DNA from: Rubrivivax sp. A210
GTDB lineage: Bacteria; Pseudomonadota; Gammaproteobacteria; Burkholderiales; Burkholderiaceae_C
Direction of reading: 5' to 3'
Assembly: GCF_904426505.1 (NCBI RefSeq)
Contig: NZ_CAJGBN010000001.1
Coordinates: forward strand, 62,001 to 126,000
DNA length: 64,000 nucleotides
The translations under genes and the position numbers were made by a program. Of this stretch, positions 56,288 through 64,000 are shown one piece after another. The notes under the pieces were generated by a model. The model was not told the DNA's origin. It did not search any database and worked only from the letters and a program-made list of their open reading frames with translations. Position 1 is the stretch's first letter, and each line of letters opens with the position of its first letter.

Positions 56288-57033
56288 GCGGTGAGGTGCT
56301 GTTGCGCGGCAGCGGGCTCACGCGGCGCTGGGGCGGGCTCACCGCCGTCAGCCGCGTCACGCTGGAACTCGAACGCGGCACGGTACACGCGGTCATCGGC
56401 ACCAATGGCGCCGGCAAGTCGACGCTGATCAACATGCTCTCGGGCGAGATCCCGCCGTCCGAGGGCCGGGTGGAACTGCTGGGCCAGGACGTCACCGGCT
56501 GGAGCCAGCCGCGGCGTGCCCGCGCCGGTCTCGGCCGCAGCTACCAGCGCACCACCGTCTTCCCCAACTTCACCGTGCTGGAGAACTGCCGCCTCGCAGC
56601 CCAGGCGCGCAAGCCCCGGCCTTGGCGGTGGTGGCAGGACGCGTCGCGCTGCCCCGACAGCGTGCCGGTGGCCCATGAGGCGGCGGTGCGTGCGGGGCTG
56701 CAGCACCTGCTGGATCGCGAGGCCGGCCTGCTGAGCCATGGCCAGAAGCGCCAGCTCGAGATTGCCATGTGCCTGGCCACCGCGCCCCAGGTGTTGCTGC
56801 TCGACGAGCCCCTGGCCGGCATGGGCGCCGAGGAGACCGAGCGCATGCTGGCCCTGCTGGCCGAACTGCGCGCCGGCCACGCCATCCTGCTGGTGGAACA
56901 TGACATGGACGCCGTCTTCCGCGTGGCCGATCGCATCACCGTGATGGTCAACGGCGCCGTCATCGCCTCGGACACGCCGCAGGCCGTGCGCAGCAGTGCC
57001 GAGGTGCAGGCGGCTTATCTGGGCGGGCATTGA
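56284..57033 (+). CDS. LIV-type ABC transporter ATP-binding protein (LivG type)
   Basis: 249 residues from GTG 56284, overlapping the LivM stop. Walker A GTNGAGKST, Q-loop YQRTTVFPNFTVLENCRLAAQ, Walker B VLLLDEPLAGMG and switch His LLVEHDMD. The signature reads LSHGQKRQLEIAM, as usual for LivG. Cytoplasmic ATPase of the importer. Confidence 0.93.
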   Translation: MSGEVLLRGSGLTRRWGGLTAVSRVTLELERGTVHAVIGTNGAGKSTLINMLSGEIPPSEGRVELLGQDVTGWSQPRRARAGLGRSYQRTTVFPNFTVLENCRLAAQARKPRPWRWWQDASRCPDSVPVAHEAAVRAGLQHLLDREAGLLSHGQKRQLEIAMCLATAPQVLLLDEPLAGMGAEETERMLALLAELRAGHAILLVEHDMDAVFRVADRITVMVNGAVIASDTPQAVRSSAEVQAAYLGGH

Positions 57034-57034
57034 G

Positions 57035-57763
57035 ATGGTGGCGCCGGAACTCTTCCTCGAAGCCAGCGCCATCCACGCCTGGTATGGATCGAGCCATGTG
57101 CTGCACGGCATCGATCTCGCCATCCACCGCGGCCAGACCGTGGGCCTGCTGGGGCGCAACGGCATGGGCAAGAGCACGCTGATCCGCACGCTGCTGGGCC
57201 ATGTCGCGCAGCGCGAGGGACATATCGCCGTCCTCGGCGCCGATCTCTCGCGGGCGCGTCCGCACGAGATGGCGCGCCGCGGCGTCGCCTATGTGCCCGA
57301 GGGCCGCGGCGTCTTCCCCAACCTGACGGTGCGCGAAAACCTGGTGATGGCCGCGCGCACGCCGGCCCAGGCGGGCCGGCCCGCGGCCCGCGGCTGGGAC
57401 ATGGCGCGCGTGCTGCAGACCTTTCCGCGCCTGGCCGAGCGCATGGGCCATCTCGGCAGCCAGCTCTCGGGCGGCGAGCAGCAGATGCTGTCGATAGGCC
57501 GCGCGCTGATGACCCAGCCCGAGTTGATCATCCTGGACGAGGCCACCGAGGGCCTGGCGCCGCTGATCGTGGCCGAGATCTGGCGCGTCATAGCCTCGAT
57601 CCGCGACGACGGCATTGCCACGCTCATCGTCGACCGCGACTACCGCAAGGTGCTGGCCCACAGCGACCACGCCCTCGTGCTGCAGAAGGGCCGCGTGGTG
57701 CTGGCCGGCGCCGCCCAGGACTTGGCCGACAGCGCCGAACTGGCGGCCTTCCTGGGCGTTTGA
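57035..57763 (+). CDS. LIV-type ABC transporter ATP-binding protein (LivF type)
   Basis: 242 residues from the ATG at 57035, one base after the LivG stop. Walker A GRNGMGKST, MARRGVAYVPEGRGVFPNLTVRENL (LivF hallmark), signature LSGGEQQML and Walker B LIILDEATEGLAP. The last plus-strand gene of the box operon. No periplasmic binding protein gene follows; the next gene is convergent. Confidence 0.93.
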   Translation: MVAPELFLEASAIHAWYGSSHVLHGIDLAIHRGQTVGLLGRNGMGKSTLIRTLLGHVAQREGHIAVLGADLSRARPHEMARRGVAYVPEGRGVFPNLTVRENLVMAARTPAQAGRPAARGWDMARVLQTFPRLAERMGHLGSQLSGGEQQMLSIGRALMTQPELIILDEATEGLAPLIVAEIWRVIASIRDDGIATLIVDRDYRKVLAHSDHALVLQKGRVVLAGAAQDLADSAELAAFLGV

Positions 57764-57771
57764 GGGCGAGC

Positions 57772-59559
57772 TCAGCCGTTCTTGGGGCGACGGGCGCGCG
57801 GAGCCGGCGTCGGCGCCGTCGTCGGCCGTACCGGGGTGGTTGCGGTGGTCCTTGTGATCACCGTCCCTGCGGCCGGGCCGGCCACCAGCACCGGCGGGGC
57901 TGAGGGGCGCGGCACAAAGCACCAGGCCTCGAAGACACCGGCCGGCACGCGTGGCTGGTCGAAGCCGGTCAAGGCCACCAGCGACGAGGAGAAGGGCCGC
58001 TTGAGCGTGTCGGCCAGGAAGCCGCAGTGAACGCGCAGCATCAGCCGGCCCGAACTGCCGAGCAGGGCCTGCAGGCGTTCGCGGTCGTCGGAGGCGGCCC
58101 AGTCGATGCTGGCCGGCGACAGTTTGCTCGAGCCATGCACGGCCAGCAGCACACCCGGCTGGGTGGCCACGCCTCCGGTGGCCAGCAGCGGCTCGGTCTC
58201 GAACCAGACCTGCACCGCCTGAGGCTGGGTTTCGAGCAGTTCGGGCAGCAGCGGCGCCGACAGCGTGAGGTTGATGCGCGACAGAAGCGTCATCGCGGCG
58301 GCCACCGTCAGCCGCTGGCCCTGGGGCCAGTTGAGGCGGGCAATGAAAGGCCAGTCCAGCGCCGCCGGGTCGCCGGGTGGGCCCTGCAGTCCCTGCGGCC
58401 CGGGCGGACCTGACAGGCCTGTGGGACCGACAGGGCCAATGGGGCCTGCGGGCCCGGTCAGACCCTGGGCCCCGGGCTGGCCCGCAGGCCCGGTGGCGCC
58501 GACGGCGCCAATCGCTCCGGCGGGGCCGGCGGGTCCGGCAGGTCCGGCTGGGCCGATGTCTCCGCGTGCGCCGGATGCACCGGGCAGGCCTTGCGGCCCC
58601 GCGGGGCCTTGCAGGCCCTGAGGGCCCTGAAGGCCAGTAGCGCCGGCGGGCCCTTGCGGTCCCGCCGGCCCTGGCGCGCCGTCAGCCCCCGGTTGGCCGG
58701 CAGCACCGTCCGCGCCCGCCGGGCCTTGCGGTCCTGGTTCACCCACCGGCCCAGCGGCGCCGGCTGCCCCCACCGGCCCCGGAGGACCGACCTCGCCGGC
58801 AAGCCCTTGCGCACCGGCTTCACCGACTGGGCCCTGTGGCCCGGTCTCACCCACCGGCCCTTGCGGCCCGGCGTCACCGGCAGGCCCCTGGGGTCCGGCC
58901 TCGCCCCCCGATCCCTGCGGCCCCGGTTCGCCCGCAGGTCCGGCTGGACCCGCCGGGCCCTCGGGGCCTATGGCGCCGGCGTCCCCGGCCGGCCCCGCAG
59001 GCCCCGGCGGGCCGGCGTTGCCGACCAGCGGAGCGCCGTCGTAATACCAGCGGCCGTCGGTGTCCTGGCGGTGCTCGCCGCTGTGGCTGTGGGCGCCTGC
59101 AGCAACGAACAAGGCCTCGTCCTGGCTGGGCCGTGGGCCACCATCGCCCGCGACCATTTGCGCGATCACCAGTGCGTCGGGGCCGGGGTCGCTGCCGTCG
59201 TCGGCTTCCAGCGTGGCCTGGGTCAACAGCGTGATGACCGTGGCCGTATTGCCCACGCGCAGCGCGGCGCGGTCGCCATTGCTGGCGCGCAGCACGACGC
59301 GCTGTTCGGATTGCGGCGCGCCCAGCGAGACCGTGCTGTCCAGCGCCAGGCGTACGCCGCCGGCGGCGAAGGCGACGCCGGGCGACACCTGCACCTGGCC
59401 GCCCTCAAGCTGCACACGCAGGCCCCAGGCGATGTGGCGCGGCCCCACCGTGCGGCGCAGGTCGGCCACCGATTCGCGCAGCCGGTCCTGCAGATGCTGC
59501 AGATGTTCGGCCGTGACGCGCAGGCCTTCAACGAATTGTGAGCGTGCATCGTCGGCCAT
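57772..59559 (-). CDS. Collagen-like protein with globular N- and C-terminal domains
   Basis: 595 residues, no signal peptide. The N-terminal domain (about 1-175) has a helical start ([31 protein letters not shown]) and a beta-rich part ending [23 protein letters not shown]. About 70 Gly-X-Y triplets follow (about 182-395), rich in GPAGP and GPQGP with no interruptions of note. A C-terminal globular domain (about 396-570: [33 protein letters not shown]...) ends in an Ala/Thr/Pro-rich basic tail. This resembles fibre proteins of phage-tail-like or surface structures, where a collagen stalk carries a tip domain. Last gene of a five-gene operon. Function unknown. Confidence 0.8.
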   Translation of the reverse strand: MADDARSQFVEGLRVTAEHLQHLQDRLRESVADLRRTVGPRHIAWGLRVQLEGGQVQVSPGVAFAAGGVRLALDSTVSLGAPQSEQRVVLRASNGDRAALRVGNTATVITLLTQATLEADDGSDPGPDALVIAQMVAGDGGPRPSQDEALFVAAGAHSHSGEHRQDTDGRWYYDGAPLVGNAGPPGPAGPAGDAGAIGPEGPAGPAGPAGEPGPQGSGGEAGPQGPAGDAGPQGPVGETGPQGPVGEAGAQGLAGEVGPPGPVGAAGAAGPVGEPGPQGPAGADGAAGQPGADGAPGPAGPQGPAGATGLQGPQGLQGPAGPQGLPGASGARGDIGPAGPAGPAGPAGAIGAVGATGPAGQPGAQGLTGPAGPIGPVGPTGLSGPPGPQGLQGPPGDPAALDWPFIARLNWPQGQRLTVAAAMTLLSRINLTLSAPLLPELLETQPQAVQVWFETEPLLATGGVATQPGVLLAVHGSSKLSPASIDWAASDDRERLQALLGSSGRLMLRVHCGFLADTLKRPFSSSLVALTGFDQPRVPAGVFEAWCFVPRPSAPPVLVAGPAAGTVITRTTATTPVRPTTAPTPAPRARRPKNG

Positions 59560-59591
59560 GGTCTTGGTCCTTGGTTTCGTTCACGGGTTCA

Positions 59592-61253
59592 TCAGACGTC
59601 GGAGACGACGTCGATGTCGCGCCAGGTCACGCTGCCCGCGACGCGGCTGGTCAGGCGCAACTGCGGCGCGGCGCTGGCAATGCCGCCGGCGGGCGCCAGC
59701 GTGCCGGCCGCGCCCTTGGCCGTGGGGGTCACGGCCACCGCGGGCGAGGCGTCGAGTTGCAGCTCAAGCGGCGCCATCGGTGCAGCCTTGGGCGGCAGGC
59801 CGACCAGGCGCAGGCGGGCGCGGGCATTGATGGGGCCGACCGCATCCTGCAGCGGTTGGGGCAGGGCCTTGAAGGGGCCGGTGGGCGGCCCGCGGCGTGG
59901 CAGCTGCGCGTTGAGCGGGTCGGCCGGAGTGGCGCTGGCGCTCGCCAGCGCCCAGCGCGCGCTGCCGCGTGCCACCACCAGCACCATCCAGGGCAGGGTG
60001 GCATCGGCCAGCGGCTGGGGCTGGGCGAAATCGAAGCGCACCCAGGCCTCGGGGGCATAGGCCGCGGCCGCGGCCAGCGTCACAGGCTCGCTGGCACCCT
60101 GCGGCAGGGCGGCCAGCGGGGCGCCGCCCACAGGGTCGGCCGACCACAGCACCACGCGCACCTCGGCGCCGTCGCCATCCACAGCCAGTGGCAGGCGCAG
60201 CGCCGTCAGCGTGGCCAGGCCGCTGCCCGGGGGCAGGCGAACGGCGACGGCGCGGCCGGAGTCGACCAGCAACTCGGCCAGCACCGGCGTGCCGCTGGCC
60301 TGGGCCGCGTCGGGCCCCAGCGGCGGCAGCACGCGCTCGGCCGCCAGGTCAGCCTCGGCGATCCAGCGAACTTCGTCGATGCGGCGCAGGCCGGGGCCGG
60401 GCGGCGAGGGCAGGTCTATGGGCAGATCGATGCGGCCCTCGCTGTCGAAATCGCTGCGGGTGCTGGTCTCGCCACCGAAGCGCAGGCGGCGGATGCGGCG
60501 CAGCTTGGGTGTGCCCGAGGTGGCCAGTGAAAGCTCGCAAGGCACGGCGGTGCGCAGCGTGAGCTGGAAGCTGGCCGGCGCCTCGTCGCCCAGCGGATTG
60601 GCGGCCAGCGCCGCCAGCGCTGCCGTCAGCGGAACGATGCGGCGCGAATCCTTGTCCCAGCCGGCCTCGTCTGGCGTGGAGACGTCGCCACGCGGCTGCA
60701 CCGGCTCGGGGTGCTGGTACACCGGCTGGCCGCCATCGATGCTGATGGTCAGGCCCGAGGGCGGCTCGGGCAGGCGCAGGCTGACGGCGGCCAGCTCGTC
60801 GCCGTTCAGTTGGCGCGAGATGACGACGCGCAGGCGCTCGGTGCGCACCTCGGTGAAGAGGGCGTTCGAGGTGGCGGTGGCTGCAAAGGCGGCCGTGGGT
60901 GAGAACTGCGTGCCCAGCCAGGCGAAGACCATGTTCACCTGGGCGCCGCCGGGCAGGCTGATGCCGCTGACCGTGCGCGCGGTGCCGAAATCGACCACCA
61001 GCTCGTGGCTGGTCGTCGTGTCGTAGGCGCGCACCTGGGCCACCTGCTGCAGCAGCGTGGAGTCGACCCGCCTGGCCTGCACCAGCAGCTTCCATTCGTC
61101 GACCAGTGCATTGCGTGGCAGCGCCACCGTGAGCGTGGTCTCGCTGCGGCCCTGGAACAGCGCGATCGGGTAGAGGTAGCTCATCGCCACCTCGCCGACG
61201 AGGAAGGACTCGTAGCCGCTTACGGCTGTCACGGCGGCTGACGGGGCGGCCAT
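59592..61253 (-). CDS. Large hypothetical protein, beta-rich, no recognised family
   Basis: 553 residues from the ATG at 61253 (a start at 61184, MSYLYPIALFQGRSE, is possible). No signal or TM segment. The sequence suggests several beta-sandwich modules: TTLTVALPRNALVDEWKLLVQARRVDSTLLQQVAQVRAYDTTTSHELVVDFGTARTVSGISLPGG; ELLVDSGRAVAVRLPPGSGLATLTALRLPL; and a C-terminal PLELQLDASPAVAVTP. The style recalls structural or adaptor proteins of multi-component particles. It starts 19 nt after the upstream gene's stop. Confidence 0.7.
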   Translation of the reverse strand: MAAPSAAVTAVSGYESFLVGEVAMSYLYPIALFQGRSETTLTVALPRNALVDEWKLLVQARRVDSTLLQQVAQVRAYDTTTSHELVVDFGTARTVSGISLPGGAQVNMVFAWLGTQFSPTAAFAATATSNALFTEVRTERLRVVISRQLNGDELAAVSLRLPEPPSGLTISIDGGQPVYQHPEPVQPRGDVSTPDEAGWDKDSRRIVPLTAALAALAANPLGDEAPASFQLTLRTAVPCELSLATSGTPKLRRIRRLRFGGETSTRSDFDSEGRIDLPIDLPSPPGPGLRRIDEVRWIAEADLAAERVLPPLGPDAAQASGTPVLAELLVDSGRAVAVRLPPGSGLATLTALRLPLAVDGDGAEVRVVLWSADPVGGAPLAALPQGASEPVTLAAAAAYAPEAWVRFDFAQPQPLADATLPWMVLVVARGSARWALASASATPADPLNAQLPRRGPPTGPFKALPQPLQDAVGPINARARLRLVGLPPKAAPMAPLELQLDASPAVAVTPTAKGAAGTLAPAGGIASAAPQLRLTSRVAGSVTWRDIDVVSDV

Positions 61254-61272
61254 TTCGATTGCCGGTGGCTCG

Positions 61273-61824
61273 TTACTTGAAGGCCAGCGCGCCGCGCGCC
61301 GCATTGAAGGCGGCGGTGAAGCTGGTGGTGGGGGCGGCGTCGTTGATGCGCACGTCCGCGGCCACGAAACTTTCGGTCAGCGCCGTGCGTTCGGCCAGAG
61401 GAACGTCTTCGGCCTTCTCGTACTTGAGCACGGTCTGGCGCGTCACCGGGTCGGCCAGCATGCCGTCGAGCAGATCACCGACATTGCGCTGCGCCAGGTC
61501 GGCGTGGACGTTCTCGAAAATGTTGAAGGGGATCACGCTGGCCGGCGCCAGCACCAGGTCGACCACCGTGCCCACGTTCACCTTGGTGCCCGGCTTGATG
61601 CTCTGGCCCACCACGCGCGGCGTCTGGCGCGGCTGCAGCACATCAAGATTGTCCAGGAAGAAGTCAGCCGCCGCCGGGTTGAAGGTGACCGGAGGCACCT
61701 GGAAGCCCTCGCGCACCACCTTGGCGAACACGGGCTGGGCAGCGACCTCGACCACCACCTGGCTGCGGTCCAGCGAGACAGTCTGGTTCTTGCTGATCTG
61801 ATTGAAAGTGGGCAGTGTGGCCAT
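61273..61824 (-). CDS. Hypothetical protein with PASTA-like segment
   Basis: 183 residues. The first ~100 residues include PPVTFNPAAADFFLDNLDVLQPRQTPRVVGQSIKPGTKVNVGTVVDLVLAP. The end of this (GQSIKPGTKVNVGTVVDLVL) has the PG..V..G..V.LV pattern of a PASTA domain. The C-terminal half is helical and unassigned. The full domain is incomplete, so the call is tentative. Located between two genes of the same strand. Confidence 0.65.
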   Translation of the reverse strand: MATLPTFNQISKNQTVSLDRSQVVVEVAAQPVFAKVVREGFQVPPVTFNPAAADFFLDNLDVLQPRQTPRVVGQSIKPGTKVNVGTVVDLVLAPASVIPFNIFENVHADLAQRNVGDLLDGMLADPVTRQTVLKYEKAEDVPLAERTALTESFVAADVRINDAAPTTSFTAAFNAARGALAFK

Positions 61825-61860
61825 GCTTGATCTCCTGCGGGTGAACGGGAATGGCGGTGC

Positions 61861-62589
61861 TCAGAGCGCCACGCGTGTCTGCTTGGTGACGACCTTGCCC
61901 AGCACCAGGCCCATGCCGTCGAGCGCCTTCTGCGCCTCGGCCAGCGTGAGGCCGGCCAGCGGCGGAATCTCCACCGTGGCCTGGGCGGCGATGGTGGCCG
62001 ACACCACCAGCTGCACCTGTTGACCCACCGGCACCGCCGTGCCGGAGAGCGGCAACTGCATCAGCACGCGTGCGTCGGCGAACTGCGAGCCGGGGTTGGC
62101 CACCGGCACGTCGCTGCCGGTGATGTCGAGCACGCGGGCCACGGAGATCTGCAGATTGGCGAGCGCTGCCAGTGCCTCGGCCAGCGTGAGGCCGAAGACC
62201 GATGGCATGAAGGCGCCGCTCGGGCTGAGCGCGACTGCCTGCACCCCCGCCTCGGGCACGGTGACGTTCAGCGTCGCCGGCTGGAAGCCGGTGGCCGACA
62301 CCTGCAGCGTGTAGCTGCCCGGCCGCAAGCCCGGAAACATGTGCTGCGTGGATGGCGGCAGCGGCGGCACGGCATCGAAGGCGATGCCGTCACTGCGCAG
62401 CGCCGAGACGCGCACCTGGGCCAGGTCGGCGCCGGCGGCGCTGATCTGCACTTTGAGCGCCGTGGCCTCGGTGTTCTCAAGGAAGGTGTGGACCTGGCCC
62501 AGCGCGTTGACGACGTCATTCCACGCCTGCGCGGTGAGCGGTTCGCCGGGGTTGACGAGCTTCTTGATGAAGGGAGGGTCGAAAATCAT
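61861..62589 (-). CDS. PASTA-domain protein with carboxypeptidase-regulatory-like domain
   Basis: 242 residues. An N-terminal helical segment (MIFDPPFIKKLVNPGEPLTAQAWNDVVNALGQVHTFLENTEA) precedes a beta-sandwich (about 45-125: VRVSALRSDGIAFDAVPPLPPSTQHMFPGLRPGSYTLQVSATGFQPATLNVTVPE) typical of CarboxypepD_reg/PEGA-like domains. Two PASTA domains follow (about 130-200: VFGLTLAEALAALANLQI...PLSGTAVPVGQQVQLVVS; and 207-240: PPLAGLTLAEAQKALDGMGLVLGKV). PASTA usually binds peptidoglycan in kinases and PBPs, but here there is no signal or TM segment. Confidence 0.78.
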   Translation of the reverse strand: MIFDPPFIKKLVNPGEPLTAQAWNDVVNALGQVHTFLENTEATALKVQISAAGADLAQVRVSALRSDGIAFDAVPPLPPSTQHMFPGLRPGSYTLQVSATGFQPATLNVTVPEAGVQAVALSPSGAFMPSVFGLTLAEALAALANLQISVARVLDITGSDVPVANPGSQFADARVLMQLPLSGTAVPVGQQVQLVVSATIAAQATVEIPPLAGLTLAEAQKALDGMGLVLGKVVTKQTRVAL

Positions 62590-62605
62590 GGGGTCACTCC
62601 TCGGG

Positions 62606-64000
62606 TCAGACCGGGGCCTCAGCCCACAGCCGGGTGCCGGCGCGCAGCGCCTCGATGGGATCGTCGCCCTCGCCGCTGGTCAGCGTGCCGCCGCCCAGCG
62701 TCCAGCGGTCTTCGATGTATTCGACGGCCAGCGCCACGCCCAGCGGGCGGAAGCGCTCGACGGCGCGTGCCACCGCCTGCAGCGTGAGTACGCCCTCGGC
62801 GTCGTCGGCGCGCCAGGCGCGAAAGCGCGGCGGGATCAGCAGCCGGGCGGCAAAGGCGCGGTGCTCCTGCCAGCTCAGTGCCACGCGCGCCGCGGTGGTG
62901 CCGGGTGGCGTGGCGGTGGCAAAGACCGAACCGTCGAAGAGCGCGGCGCCGGTGCGCGGCGTCACACCGCGCGGCGCCGGCAGTTCGAGCGAGGCGAAAT
63001 GCGCCTGCTGCACGAAGAAGGCCAGCCGCGTGATGCCCACGCCTATGCCCGGCATGGGCAGGCTCTCGCCGGCCGAAGGGAAGCCGGCCGCGCGGTCGAG
63101 CGCAGTGGCCGCCGGCGCGCCCAGCGGCACGGTGACGGCAAAGTTGGCCGGCCGCGCCCCGCCCGGCGTCGCCGCGGCCGGTGTGTCGCCCTGGAAGACG
63201 GCGTCGGTAGCGGCGGGCGCTATCGCATCGGCAAAGGAGGCGCCCTGCCAGGCATAGGCGCGCGAGGTGACGTCGGCGCCATCGAGCAGCACGCGGCCGT
63301 CCTCGTTGAAGACCAGCTCAGAACCGGCTGGCACCGTGCCATCGAAGCCGACGCCGTGGCCCTCGTCGCGGTTGACCAGCATCGGGCCTATGGTGTGGTC
63401 GAGCTCGCCGGTGATGCGCACCTGCATCAGCGCGCGCTCGAAGCCGCGGCGCGTGAGCGTGAAAAGCTCGGCGTGGGCGCGCGGCGTGTTGTCGGTGCTG
63501 TCACGCCAGAGCGGGTTTTCTTCGATGCCGATCAGCTCTTCGGCCGGCTCCAGCGTCTCGTCGACCTCGCCGCCGGCGGCCGGCACGCCATGCGCCAGGC
63601 GCAGCGTGTCGTTGACGCGGGCTGCATGCCAGTAGCGATCGGCGCTGTGGACGATCTCGCCGAGTTGCAGATCCAGCGCCGCGGCGGCGCCCCGCAGCAT
63701 GGCCCCCACCGTGCCATTGCCTTCGAGATGGATGGATGCGGCCTCGGCGACGCGGCGGCGCACCGCGTCGGCCAGGCGCCCGCGGCGCAGCGCCTTGGCG
63801 GCCTGGGCCGAGAGACGGGCCACGGCGCGGGCGGCGTCGGCCGGCGCGGCCGGGTCGGCAAAGAGCGGCAGCACGTCCACACCGCCCTCGGCCGCGAGCG
63901 GCGCCCACAGCGCCACCAGGTCTTGGGCGGCGGCCTCGCGGCCATCGTCGTCGGCCGCGGTGTCCAATGCCTTCTGCAACTCGGCGGCACGGCGGAAGCG
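62606..64000 (-). CDS. Large hypothetical protein, 5' end outside window
   Basis: The frame is open to the window edge, 464 residues visible. A helical N-terminal part (RRAAELQKALDTAADDDGREAAAQDLVALWAPLAAEGG... LSAQAAKALRRGRLADAVRRRV) precedes beta-rich segments (ELFTLTRRGFERALMQVRITGELDHTIGPMLVNRDEGHGVGFDGTVPAGSELVFNEDGRVLLDGADVTSRAYAWQGASFADA). The C-terminus, RFRPLGVALAVEYIEDRWTLGGG, recalls tail or baseplate-like phage proteins, but I cannot assign a family. First visible gene of the five-gene operon. Confidence 0.7.
   Translation of the reverse strand, partial: RFRRAAELQKALDTAADDDGREAAAQDLVALWAPLAAEGGVDVLPLFADPAAPADAARAVARLSAQAAKALRRGRLADAVRRRVAEAASIHLEGNGTVGAMLRGAAAALDLQLGEIVHSADRYWHAARVNDTLRLAHGVPAAGGEVDETLEPAEELIGIEENPLWRDSTDNTPRAHAELFTLTRRGFERALMQVRITGELDHTIGPMLVNRDEGHGVGFDGTVPAGSELVFNEDGRVLLDGADVTSRAYAWQGASFADAIAPAATDAVFQGDTPAAATPGGARPANFAVTVPLGAPAATALDRAAGFPSAGESLPMPGIGVGITRLAFFVQQAHFASLELPAPRGVTPRTGAALFDGSVFATATPPGTTAARVALSWQEHRAFAARLLIPPRFRAWRADDAEGVLTLQAVARAVERFRPLGVALAVEYIEDRWTLGGGTLTSGEGDDPIEALRAGTRLWAEAPV

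Overview
The window reads as one chromosome segment of a high-GC betaproteobacterium, most likely a member of the Burkholderiales close to Rubrivivax, Leptothrix, Ideonella or Azohydromonas. The reasons are the strong G/C bias at third codon positions, a box (aerobic benzoyl-CoA) gene cluster, a PEP-CTERM protein, and a very large multicopper oxidase of the MofA/MnxG type. No rRNA, tRNA, CRISPR array, transposase or integrase gene is visible, and both ends cut through genes.

Region 1-36 kb is an envelope and stress region. It starts with the end of a cyclic beta-glucan synthase-like GH94 protein. Many small genes follow: OmpA/DUF4398 lipoproteins, BON proteins, CsbD, DUF3309, DUF3096, lmo0937-type and PRC-barrel proteins, glycine-zipper/crystallin and collagen-like proteins. 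Between them lie an OmpA plus MacAB/outer-membrane-factor efflux operon, an AsmA protein, a transglutaminase, a CorA transporter, a type I secretion pair with its RTX-repeat protein, an Mla/MCE lipid-transport operon, a BrkB/YihY protein and a Na+/H+ antiporter. Many of these transcription units carry the same promoter layout. A 14-bp interrupted palindrome, GTNNG-N4-CGCAC, is extended to a 19-bp box and followed 17 (sometimes 18) nt later by a TANNNT -10 hexamer, so the palindrome is centred near -41.5. I infer an undescribed local regulon under a class II activator.

Region 36-44 kb has a protein with weak resemblance to heme-utilisation proteins, a DUF2946-like protein, a 667-nt leader with strong inverted repeats, and a 2153-residue multicopper oxidase that ends at a clear intrinsic terminator.

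Region 44-58 kb is the box locus. The minus-strand operon boxC-boxB-boxA runs directly into two c-type cytochrome genes. boxR follows upstream and diverges from benzoate-CoA ligase, an alpha/beta hydrolase and a four-gene LIV-type ABC importer without its binding protein. TGCA-N6-TGCA elements sit at both promoters.

Region 58-64 kb is a minus-strand operon of five proteins: a collagen-like protein with globular ends, two proteins with PASTA or PASTA-like segments and two large proteins I cannot assign. It may build a surface or particle structure and continues beyond the window.
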